Part shown: positions 44,427-52,447 of the stretch, piece by piece | Position numbering within the stretch: position 1 is the first letter of the stretch | Layout of the letters: every line of letters begins with the position of its first letter | Assembly (NCBI GenBank): GCA_023150475.1 | Contig: JAKLKU010000003.1 | Coordinates: 186,001-250,000, forward strand | Direction of reading: 5' to 3' | Source: Planctomycetota bacterium | Lineage (GTDB): Bacteria > Planctomycetota > UBA1135 > GCA-002686595 | DNA: 64,000 nt | Made by a program: the position numbers and the translations under genes | Notes under the pieces: generated by a model | Databases searched by the model: none | Told to the model about the DNA's origin: nothing | The model's input: the letters and a program-made list of their open reading frames with translations, nothing else

Positions 44427-44828
44427 ATGTCGAAGCTCGATTCCATCGCTCGGGCGCTCGAGGGTGTCACGCGCGGCGTCGCGTGCGCGGGCACGGCGCT
44501 CGAGAGCCACACGTACAAGGTCGACGACAAGGCGTTCCTCTTCGTTTCGCGCGAACACGTTCGTCTGAAGCTCGCCGAATTCGCGGCGGAGGCGCGCAAG
44601 CTCGGTGCGGAGGTCGGAACCGGCGGTTGGACGAAGCTCTCGCTCGACGCTTTGCCGGCGGAGGCGGTGCTCGCGCGCTGGATCGCCGAGAGCCACGGGC
44701 TCATGCGCACCAGCGCGCCGAAGCGCGCCGCGGCCAAGCCGAGCCCGGCGAAGCGCGCCGGAGCCAAACCGAGCGCGACCAAGCGCGCCGACGCGCAAGC
44801 GCCCACCGCAAAGCGCGCTCGACGTTGA
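44427..44828 (+). CDS. MmcQ/YjbR-like protein with basic repeat tail
   Basis: 133 aa. Residues 1-95 fit the MmcQ/YjbR fold (FLFVSREHVRLKLAEFAAEA, VGTGGWTKLSLDALPAEAVL, WIAESH). The last 35 residues are a Lys/Arg/Ala/Pro-rich tail with AKPS and KRA repeats, resembling the tails of histone H1 or bacterial DNA-compacting proteins. DNA binding through the tail is plausible. The ATG at 44427 is the first in register with the fold. Confidence 0.75.
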   Translation: MSKLDSIARALEGVTRGVACAGTALESHTYKVDDKAFLFVSREHVRLKLAEFAAEARKLGAEVGTGGWTKLSLDALPAEAVLARWIAESHGLMRTSAPKRAAAKPSPAKRAGAKPSATKRADAQAPTAKRARR

Positions 44829-44844
44829 ACCGCACGGAGGCTCG

Positions 44845-46326
44845 ATGATCCGCGCGCTGCTCGTCCGTTCCTTGGGCGTCGCACTCGCCGCCGGGAACTT
44901 CGCGCTCGGCGCCGGGTCGCGCAGCTTCAACGGGAACTTCGGCTGCTGCGTCGCGAGCGTCGGCGACGTCGATGCGGACGGTGTCCTCGACATCGCAGTC
45001 GGACAGCCGTGCGCACGCTTCGGTGACGTCCAATTTCGCTCGACCGAGCCAATGCACGGCCGAGTGGCAATCCACCGGAGCTCGGACGGCAAGCTGCTGC
45101 TCGAACTGCACGGCGAGCGCGAGCAGGAGCTCTTCGGCGCGTCGATCGTCGGGCTCGGCGATCTGGACGGTGACCGTGCTGACGACTTCGCGGTCGGCAG
45201 CGCGTTCGCGCGCGAAGTGCGCGTCTACTCGGGTCGCTCGGGCACGCTGCTACGTCGGCTGCGCGGCTTCGACGAAGGCGACACGTCGGTGTTCGGCCTG
45301 TCGCTGGCGGCGGTAGAAGACCTCGACGGCGATGGAGCACGAGAACTCGTCGTCGGCTCGCCGCTGCGTCCACCGCGTGCGGGCACCGACACGACCGACG
45401 ACGCTTTGGGCGGAGCCTACGTGTTCTCGGCCCGCACGGGCGCGCTGCTCCGCACGTTCGCGACCGGCGTCGAAGGCGTGGAGCTCGGGCGTTGGTTCGG
45501 TGGCGTCGTCGCGAGTGCCGGCGACGTCGACGGAGACGGCATGGACGACATTGCGATCGCGACGAGCGGCGAGTTGCGGCTCGATCTCGAAGGCCGACGT
45601 TGGTCGCCGCGCTACGCAGATTCGACGCTTCGACTCGAGCTGCCACAACCGCTGCGCGCCACTCAGTCCGCCGTCGAACGCGAACTCGCGGGGCCATCGC
45701 GCGCGGGACGGGTGTCGATCTTCTCGGGCCGCACGGGCACGTTGATTCGTCAACTGACCGACGAAGGCAGCGAGGGCGCGCCGAGCGGTTTCGGTTGCGC
45801 GCTCGCCGCCTTGGACGACATCGACGGCGATCGGCGTCCCGAGCTCGCGGTCGGCGCCGATCGAGCGATCGGCGGCGGGGCCGTGTTCGTGTTCTCGAGC
45901 GCGACGAGTCGCCGGCTCGCGACGCTAACCGGCGGCCCGCTCGCGAACGCGTTCGGCTGGTCGCTCGCGAACGTCGGCGACCAGGACGACGACGGCATCG
46001 CGGACCTCGCGATCGGTGATCCCGCGCGTGTCGATCGTTCGCTCGACGTCTGGGAGAATCGCATCGGCATGGTGACGCTCGTCTCCGGCCGCGACTTCAG
46101 CGCGCTCGGAGCGCTCGCCGAAGGCCATCCGGACCTGAACGTCACGGAGTTCGGTTTTTCGATCGCCGCGCTGCCGGTGGCTCCGCCGCGGCGCAGCCGC
46201 ATCGTCGTCGGCGCGCTGAACTCCGGCCTCTACGGCATGGCGTTCACGTACGGTTGGGCGCCCGGCCACGAGCCTGGCGAGCTCCGCATCGAGCTCGACG
46301 GAACTCTTGCGCGAGCCTCGAAGTGA
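44845..46326 (+). CDS. Exported FG-GAP (integrin alpha-like) repeat protein
   Basis: 493 aa. The N-terminus IRALLVRSLGVALAAGNFALG is a signal peptide. At least six FG-GAP blades follow, with calcium-binding loops such as DVDADGVLDIAV, DLDGDRADDFAV, DLDGDGARELVV, DVDGDGMDDIAI and DQDDDGIADLAI, each preceded by a GxxV/AxxGD turn. Such beta-propellers are common on planctomycete surfaces. GGAGG precedes the ATG at 44845. It starts 16 bases after the YjbR-like stop, so the two may be cotranscribed. Confidence 0.88.
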   Translation: MIRALLVRSLGVALAAGNFALGAGSRSFNGNFGCCVASVGDVDADGVLDIAVGQPCARFGDVQFRSTEPMHGRVAIHRSSDGKLLLELHGEREQELFGASIVGLGDLDGDRADDFAVGSAFAREVRVYSGRSGTLLRRLRGFDEGDTSVFGLSLAAVEDLDGDGARELVVGSPLRPPRAGTDTTDDALGGAYVFSARTGALLRTFATGVEGVELGRWFGGVVASAGDVDGDGMDDIAIATSGELRLDLEGRRWSPRYADSTLRLELPQPLRATQSAVERELAGPSRAGRVSIFSGRTGTLIRQLTDEGSEGAPSGFGCALAALDDIDGDRRPELAVGADRAIGGGAVFVFSSATSRRLATLTGGPLANAFGWSLANVGDQDDDGIADLAIGDPARVDRSLDVWENRIGMVTLVSGRDFSALGALAEGHPDLNVTEFGFSIAALPVAPPRRSRIVVGALNSGLYGMAFTYGWAPGHEPGELRIELDGTLARASK

Positions 46327-46327
46327 C

Positions 46328-46882
46328 TCACCGCGCCGCGAGGACGCGGGTCAGGCAGTGGCGCAGCCAGTACGTGAAGCGCGTCGGCTCGCGTTCGATC
46401 TCGGCGCGCAGCTCCGTCACGTCGATCCACCGCCACTGCGCGACCTCTCGTGCGAGCGGCGTCGGCTCGCCGCGCCAGGCGCCGACGAAGACGTGGTCGA
46501 ACTCGTGCTCGAAGACGTCACGGCCCACGCGGGCGTGGTAGACGAACTGGAAGAGCTCGACGAGCTCGCAGCGCACGCCCATCTCTTCGTCGAGTCGCCG
46601 AGTCGCCGCCGCGAGCGGCGTTTCGCCCGGCCGCGGATGAGTGCAACACGTGTTCGTCCAGAGACCGCCGGAGTGGTACTTGCCGTCCGCGCGCCGCTGC
46701 AGCAAGAGCCGCTCGCCGTCGAACACGAACACACTGACGGCGCGATGCCGCGAGCCGCGCGCGTGCGCTTCGGTCTTGCCGAGCGTGCGTTGCGAACCGT
46801 CGGCCTCGAGCAGATCGCGCCCGTCGGCGTCGACGAGCACGACGCGCTCTTCTCCGGCGGACTCCTCGACGCGCTCGTCCAT
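46328..46882 (-). CDS. idi: Isopentenyl-diphosphate delta-isomerase, type I
   Basis: 184 aa from the ATG at 46882, which has GAGG seven bases upstream; an ATG at 46963 would add 27 residues. Nudix-fold enzyme interconverting IPP and DMAPP. The catalytic Cys lies in LWTNTCCTHPRPGE, the metal-binding His in AHARGSRHRAVSVFVF and HSGGLW, and acidic ligands in RRLDEEMGV and FEHEFDHVFVG. Together with ispD and ispF, isoprenoid precursors come from the MEP route. It is divergent from the kinase gene. Confidence 0.92.
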   Translation of the reverse strand: MDERVEESAGEERVVLVDADGRDLLEADGSQRTLGKTEAHARGSRHRAVSVFVFDGERLLLQRRADGKYHSGGLWTNTCCTHPRPGETPLAAATRRLDEEMGVRCELVELFQFVYHARVGRDVFEHEFDHVFVGAWRGEPTPLAREVAQWRWIDVTELRAEIEREPTRFTYWLRHCLTRVLAAR

Positions 46883-46986
46883 CGGCGCATCCTCGACCGA
46901 CGTCCAGGATCCGTCAAGCCGACGAACTTCGGCGAACGGCGGACGCTCGACTGTCGCAGGCATCACTCGGCGGTTAGCGTCTGCAC

Positions 46987-49386
46987 ATGACCGATTCCGC
47001 TGCGCCCCGTCGAGACCTGCCGGAACGGCTCGGCGACTTCCGCCTGCTCGAGCGGCTCGGCGCGGGCGGCATGGGTGTGGTGTATCGAGCGCGCGACGAA
47101 GTGCTCGCGCGCGACGTGGCCTTGAAGGTGATCCGACCGGAGAGCCTGCACTTCGACGAGGCGCGTGAACGCTTCCGCCGCGAAGTCGAAGCGGCGGCGA
47201 AGCTCCGTCATCCCGGCATCGTGCCGATCTACTCCGTCGGCGAAGACGCGGGGCTGCCGTTCTTCGCGATGGAGCTCGTCGACGGCCGGTCGCTCGCCGA
47301 CGTGATCGAAGCCGTGAAGGAGCGTGATCCGGCACGGCTCTCCGGCGCGGACTTGCGCGCCGCGCTGAGCTCGCCGCAGCGCTCGGCGACTGCGACGGCG
47401 GTGGACTCCGCGGCCACGCCTCGCGCGACACGTTCGGGCGCCGATCCGTTCGCCGGCACATGGGTGCAAGCGTGCTGCCGTTTGATCGCCCAGGTCGCCG
47501 ACGCGCTCGAGCACGCGCACTCGAACGGCGTGCTCCACCGCGACGTGAAACCGTCGAACGTCGTCGTCACGCGCGACGGGAGGGCGTTGCTGCTCGACTT
47601 CGGTCTCGCGAGCACGACCGAGTCGAGCCGCATCACGCGCACCGGCTCGCAAGCCGGCTCCTTGCCGTACATGCCGCCCGAACGGTTGAGCGGCGGTCTG
47701 GCGGCGGCCGACGCGACCGGTGACGTGTACTCGCTCGGCGTGACGCTGTACGAACTGCTCGCGCTGCGACTGCCGTTCGAAGGTGATTCGTTCGAGCCGT
47801 TGTTGCGTGCGATCGCGACGGGCGATGCGACGCCGCTCTCGGCTCGCAACTCGGCCGTACCTCGCGACGCCGCGATCGTCTGCGCCACGGCGATGGAGCC
47901 CGATCCTGCGCGCCGCTATCCGAGCGCCGCAGCGTTCGCGAGCGACTTGCGCAACATGCTCGAGCTCCGGCCACTCGAAGCACGGACACCGAGCACGGCG
48001 TTGCGCGTGCGTCGCTGGATGCAACGCAATCCGACCGCGGCCGTCGCGCTCGCGCTCGGCTTCCTCTTGCTCGTCGTCGCCCCGTCGATCGCGTGGTGGC
48101 GCATCCGCCAGGAACGCGATGCCGCCGTGCACGAGCTCGCCGTGCGTCGCGAGATGCTCACGTTCTTCCTCGGGCTGCTCGGCTCGGGCGACACCGACGG
48201 CGCCGACGCAGGCACCCGCAGCGTGCAGGAGCTCGTCGACGAGGGCTCGCGGCGGATTCGCACCGCGCTCGACGATCAACCCGAGGTGCGCGGACCGCTG
48301 CTCGCCGAGCTCGCGAAGGTCCAGAACTCGCTGGGCCGGCCGCGCGAAGCGCTCGAACTCGCGGAAGCCGCGCTCGAGCTGCGTGAGGTCGCGAGCGTGC
48401 CCGAAGCGGAGTTGCACCGACTCGCGGGCAGCGCGCTCGGCCAGCTCGGCGAATACGAGCGCTCCGAACGCGAGCTCGCGCTGGCCCGCGACGCTGCGCT
48501 CGCCGCCGGCAAGCTCGCGGGCCTGGCCGACGATCTCGAACTCGAGCTCGCGGCGAACGACTTCCGCCGTCACGACCTCGACGCTGCGGCCGCGCGGCTC
48601 GAGGCACTCGAAGCCGATCCGAGCTCCGAGGTCCACGGCGACACCGTCGCTGCGATTTCGTGGCTCGTGCTGCGGGCGGAGATCGCGAACGCGCGCGGCG
48701 ACTTCGCTGCATCCGAGAGCGCGTACCGCCGCGTGCTCGACGTCGTGACGAGGCGGCACGGACGCGAGCATCCGCAGTTCGCGCGCCACCTGCAGAACCT
48801 CGCGGTCGCGCTGAACGCACAGGGTCGGCACGCCGACGCGCTGCCGTTGCTCGTCGAAGCGCGCGAGATCCGCACGCGGACGTTGCAGAGCGAAGGTCTC
48901 GAGGACGCGCGCCTCGCGTTCAACCTCGCAGCCGTGAATTCGCGTCTCGAGCGCCTGCACGCCGCGGCCGACGAATACGGTCGAGCGCTCGAACTCTGTC
49001 GTCGACTGACCGGCGATTCGCCGCAGACGGCGAAGGCGGCCGCCGGCATGGGCTCGGTGCTCGTGAAAGCCGGTGAGTTCGAACGCGCGGAGCCGATCCT
49101 GCGCGAAGCGCTCGCTCTGTCGCTCGAGTACGTGCCGCGGCAAGGCTGGACGGCGGCGGAAGCGCCGCTCTGGCTCGCGCGGTGCCTCGCGAAACGCGGG
49201 ACGCACGGCGAAGCGGCTCAACGCTTCGCGGAAGCGCTCGCGTGCCTCGACGAGACCGCGTACGGACGTCCGGACCTCGCGGCGAAGATCGAAGGCGAAC
49301 TCGCCGACGAATTCGAAGCTCTCGGGCGGGACGCAGACGCAGCGCTCCACCGCGAGCGTGCACGCGCGTGGCAAGAGAGCGAGTGA
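46987..49386 (+). CDS. Transmembrane Ser/Thr protein kinase with TPR-like sensor
   Basis: 799 aa. Kinase domain at about 17-330: Gly loop GAGGMGVVYRA, Lys47 in VALKVI, HRDVKPSN, LLDFGLAS, GSLPYMPPE and DVYSLGVTLYELL. A 50-residue Ala/Ser/Thr-rich insert sits after the hinge helix (about 110-160), as in many planctomycete kinases. A membrane helix at about 352-375 (VALALGFLLLVVAPSIAWW) is followed by a long helical TPR-like region outside or at the membrane. The ECF sigma gene follows 26 bp later, suggesting control of that sigma factor by phosphorylation. Confidence 0.9.
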   Translation: MTDSAAPRRDLPERLGDFRLLERLGAGGMGVVYRARDEVLARDVALKVIRPESLHFDEARERFRREVEAAAKLRHPGIVPIYSVGEDAGLPFFAMELVDGRSLADVIEAVKERDPARLSGADLRAALSSPQRSATATAVDSAATPRATRSGADPFAGTWVQACCRLIAQVADALEHAHSNGVLHRDVKPSNVVVTRDGRALLLDFGLASTTESSRITRTGSQAGSLPYMPPERLSGGLAAADATGDVYSLGVTLYELLALRLPFEGDSFEPLLRAIATGDATPLSARNSAVPRDAAIVCATAMEPDPARRYPSAAAFASDLRNMLELRPLEARTPSTALRVRRWMQRNPTAAVALALGFLLLVVAPSIAWWRIRQERDAAVHELAVRREMLTFFLGLLGSGDTDGADAGTRSVQELVDEGSRRIRTALDDQPEVRGPLLAELAKVQNSLGRPREALELAEAALELREVASVPEAELHRLAGSALGQLGEYERSERELALARDAALAAGKLAGLADDLELELAANDFRRHDLDAAAARLEALEADPSSEVHGDTVAAISWLVLRAEIANARGDFAASESAYRRVLDVVTRRHGREHPQFARHLQNLAVALNAQGRHADALPLLVEAREIRTRTLQSEGLEDARLAFNLAAVNSRLERLHAAADEYGRALELCRRLTGDSPQTAKAAAGMGSVLVKAGEFERAEPILREALALSLEYVPRQGWTAAEAPLWLARCLAKRGTHGEAAQRFAEALACLDETAYGRPDLAAKIEGELADEFEALGRDADAALHRERARAWQESE

Positions 49387-49412
49387 ATGCGGCGCGACGT
49401 TATCCTCTCCGC

Positions 49413-50030
49413 ATGCCGAGCGACGTGACCCGCTTGCTCGCCCTGCTCGACGCGGGCGATCGCGCCGCGGCCGACGAGCTCTTCCCGCGCGTGTACGCCG
49501 AGTTGCACGCGTTGGCCGCCGCGCGGATGGCGCACGAGCGGCCCGGCGCAACGCTCGACGCGACGGCGTTGGTGCACGAGGCCTGGTTGCGGCTCGCCGG
49601 TTCTGACGCGGGCCCGCTCGCGCAGTTCGATGGCGCGCGCCACTTCTTCGGCGCGGCCGCGGAAGCGATGCGCCGGATCCTCGTCGAGCGCGCCCGTGCG
49701 CGCGCCGCGGAGAAACGCGGCGGTGGCAGAGCGCGCGTCGAACTCGATCCCGAGCTCGCGGCGGACGCGCGCGACGACGCCGAGCTGCTCGATCTCGACG
49801 CCGCGCTCGTCGAGCTCGCGCGTGTCGACGCCCGCAAGGCGCGGCTGGTCGAACTGCGCTATTTCGCGGGCTTGTCGCTCGACGATGCGGCGCGCTCTCT
49901 CGGAATCGCACCGGCGACGGCCGACCGCGACTGGGCCTTCGCTCGCGCATGGCTCTTCGCTCGCCTGAGCCGATGCGTGCCGGCAGACGTCTCGTCTCCG
50001 CCCGAATCGAGCGATAGGTCCCCCGAATAG
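49413..50030 (+). CDS. ECF-type RNA polymerase sigma factor (planctomycete RHOBA-like group)
   Basis: 205 aa. Region 2 runs over LLALLDAGDRAAADELFPRV, continuing YAELHALAAARMAHERPGAT and TALVHEAWLRLAG; the Ala-Thr-Ala-Leu-Val-His-Glu-Ala-Trp string is typical of the expanded planctomycete ECF families. Region 4 contains LRYFAGLSLDDAARSLGIAP and the recognition helix TADRDWAFARAWL. No anti-sigma gene is present; the upstream kinase likely takes that role. The target promoters are unknown. Confidence 0.9.
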   Translation: MPSDVTRLLALLDAGDRAAADELFPRVYAELHALAAARMAHERPGATLDATALVHEAWLRLAGSDAGPLAQFDGARHFFGAAAEAMRRILVERARARAAEKRGGGRARVELDPELAADARDDAELLDLDAALVELARVDARKARLVELRYFAGLSLDDAARSLGIAPATADRDWAFARAWLFARLSRCVPADVSSPPESSDRSPE

Positions 50031-50310
50031 CTCGAACTCGCTGAGCTCGCGAACGCGTTCGCACCGCTGTGCGCGCATCGCGCATGACTCGATCGTCACT
50101 ACTCAGCTAGCAACGGCCCGAGACACTCGCGTGGTACGCGTCGATCGCGCGCTGCGCACGCAAGTCACCGTCGAATCGGCGGGACATCACGCCGCGATCC
50201 CGCTCGCACTCTGGGCGATGGTGCGCTCGAGACTCCTCACCGCGTCGTCCTGTAGGCGCGCGCCCCGCCGTTGGCGCCGTTCCCGTCTTCTCGCCGAAAG
50301 GAGGTCCAGC

Positions 50311-52026
50311 ATGCTGTTCCTACGTCGTCTATTCACGCTCGTCATGATCATCGCGTCGACCGCCTCGACGACGATCGGCCAGGCGCCTAGCGCGAACCCG
50401 GAACTCACGGCGACGACGCAAACACCACAAGGAGCCGCGCGCGCCTTTCTCGAGGCGTGCCGGTCGAGCCGCTACGACGAGGCCGCGCTGCTGCTGGACC
50501 TTGCGAACGTGCCCGAAGCGTCGCGCACCGAGGCCGGCCCGCGGCTCGCGAGGAAACTGAAGGTGGTGCTCGACCAGACGCTCTGGGTCGACCTCGATGC
50601 GCTCAGCACCGACCCGTCGGGCGAACTCGACGACGGCCTGCCCCCGGACTTCGAACGGGTTGGAGCGATCGAAGCGACGCGCGGTGGACGCGCCGAGATT
50701 CGTTTGCAACGCAGCGCGGCGGACGGTGTGTGGCGCTTCTCGGAGCGCACCGTGTCCCGCGTTCCGGGACTGTACGAGGAGTTCGGCTACGGACGGCTTG
50801 GTGATTACCTGCCAAACGTCCTCTCCGAAACGCGCTTCTTCGACGTGCAACTCTGGCAGTGGATCGGGATCGTGGTTCTCGCGGCCGCAGCTCAGCTCGC
50901 GGCGTGGGCTCTGGTTGCATGCGCCGAGTTCGTGTTGAAGCCGCTTGCCGCGCGGTCGGCGACCGACGTGGACGATGAACTAGTGCGGCTTGGACGTCAG
51001 CCCGTTCGTTTGGCGCTCGCGGTTTTGCTGTTCTCCGCGTCCGCGCATCACTTGCATCTCGCTGTGCCGGCGCAACGCGTCCTCGATGGGTCGGTCACGG
51101 GTGTGGCATTCCTCGCGGTCGCCTGGCTGATGGTGCGCGCTGTGACCGTCTTTGGTCGCGTCCTGCGCTCGCGTTTCGCTCGCACCGGACGCACGTCCGC
51201 GCTCGCGGTCGTTCCGCTCGTCGAGAAGACAGCGAAGTTCGCGCTGCTCGCCATGGGCCTGATCGCCGTGCTCCAGCACCTCGGGATCGATGCGACGGGT
51301 CTGATCGCAGGGCTGGGCGTCGGCGGACTCGCGTTGGCGCTCGCTGCACAGAAAACGGTCGAGAACCTGTTCGGCGGCGTCAGCCTCGTGACCGACCAAC
51401 CGATCCGCGTCGGCGACTTCTGTCGCTTCGGCGACAAACTCGGAGTCGTCGAGGACATCGGGATGCGCTCCACTCGAGTACGCACCCTCGATCGGACGCT
51501 GCTCACCATTCCTAACGCGGAGTTCGCGCAGATGCAGCTCGAGAACTTCGCGGCGCGCGACAAGATTCGCTTCTACACCGTGCTCGGTCTGCGCTACGAG
51601 ACCACAGCGGATCAGTTGCGCTGGGTACTTACCGAGATCCGCAGACTGCTGCGCACTCACCCGAAAGTCGATCCGAGTCCGGCACGGATCCGGTTCGTCG
51701 GCTACGGGGATTACTCACTCAACTTGGAGATCTTCTCCTTCGTGACGACACGAGACTTCGACGAGTATCTCGCCATCCAGGAGGACTTGCTGCTTCGCAT
51801 CATGGATGTCGTCGGAGCGTCGGGGACGGGATTCGCGTTTCCCTCGAACACCACGTATCTTGCTCGCGACTCTGGCAACGACGACGAGCGAACGCGCGCG
51901 GCCGAATTGCGGGTCGCCGAGTGGCGGCGCGACGGCCGGCTGCCATTCCCGGACTTCGGGCCTGACGCGGCGGACGAACTCGCCAGCAAACTCGACTACC
52001 CGCCGAATGGGTCGGCCTGGACCTAG
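50311..52026 (+). CDS. MscS-family mechanosensitive channel with exported N-terminal domain
   Basis: 571 aa. A signal-like N-terminus (FLRRLFTLVMIIASTASTTI) and a 180-residue extracytoplasmic part precede the channel. Four membrane helices end in the pore helix GLIAGLGVGGLALALAAQKT, VENLFGGVSLV, and the MscS beta-domain QPIRVGDFCRF followed by TRVRTLDRTLLTIPNAEF. A perfect AAAGGAGG lies before the ATG at 50311; earlier in-frame starts lack this. Base use is a little less GC-biased than in neighbours. It probably relieves osmotic pressure. Confidence 0.92.
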   Translation: MLFLRRLFTLVMIIASTASTTIGQAPSANPELTATTQTPQGAARAFLEACRSSRYDEAALLLDLANVPEASRTEAGPRLARKLKVVLDQTLWVDLDALSTDPSGELDDGLPPDFERVGAIEATRGGRAEIRLQRSAADGVWRFSERTVSRVPGLYEEFGYGRLGDYLPNVLSETRFFDVQLWQWIGIVVLAAAAQLAAWALVACAEFVLKPLAARSATDVDDELVRLGRQPVRLALAVLLFSASAHHLHLAVPAQRVLDGSVTGVAFLAVAWLMVRAVTVFGRVLRSRFARTGRTSALAVVPLVEKTAKFALLAMGLIAVLQHLGIDATGLIAGLGVGGLALALAAQKTVENLFGGVSLVTDQPIRVGDFCRFGDKLGVVEDIGMRSTRVRTLDRTLLTIPNAEFAQMQLENFAARDKIRFYTVLGLRYETTADQLRWVLTEIRRLLRTHPKVDPSPARIRFVGYGDYSLNLEIFSFVTTRDFDEYLAIQEDLLLRIMDVVGASGTGFAFPSNTTYLARDSGNDDERTRAAELRVAEWRRDGRLPFPDFGPDAADELASKLDYPPNGSAWT

Positions 52027-52447
52027 GCGACGTGAGTTCGCGCCTCGCCAGCAGCACCCCTCCGACACTGGCGTTCCCTGATGACCCCTTTGCGCACACG
52101 GACGCAACTTCGGCGCGGACCGATGATCGCCGGCCACGAAACGCGCAGGCCGAACCGTCGGCCCAACGCCAGCAGGTCGCGGCGCGCCACCGACTACACG
52201 CCGCTCTCGAGGTCCGAGCACGGTCGCCGGGACAGACGATGGCGTACTCGCGTGCGACGGCGCGGGTCGATCGAGGCGGCGATGAGCGTACGCTGATCCC
52301 CTGCCTGCGCGAGAACTCGCTCGAACGCCTAGCCGTCCGCTACACGAGCCGAGTCGCGCAAGAAACTGATTTTGGTGAGGCTTCCTCCAGGGGGGTTGCG
52401 CATGAGGCGTGACTTACCTCCCTCTCGACGCACTCCCCCGATCCTCG
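52027..52447. other. Intergenic leader of the giant kinase gene
   Basis: About 420 bp with no convincing gene. The last 80 bases before the kinase are less GC-rich (AAACTGATTTTGG) and contain a G-run (CCAGGGGGGTTGCG), so the promoter is likely in that part. I could not define hexamers with confidence. Confidence 0.4.

Noticed and set aside
46883..46986. Unusually short 23-bp divergent promoter between idi and the kinase
   Set aside because: The start of idi at 46882 has a better ribosome site, which leaves a normal spacer of about 100 bp.
52032..52412. Small gene between MscS and the giant kinase
   Set aside because: The 126-codon frame lacks a ribosome site, motif or sensible composition.
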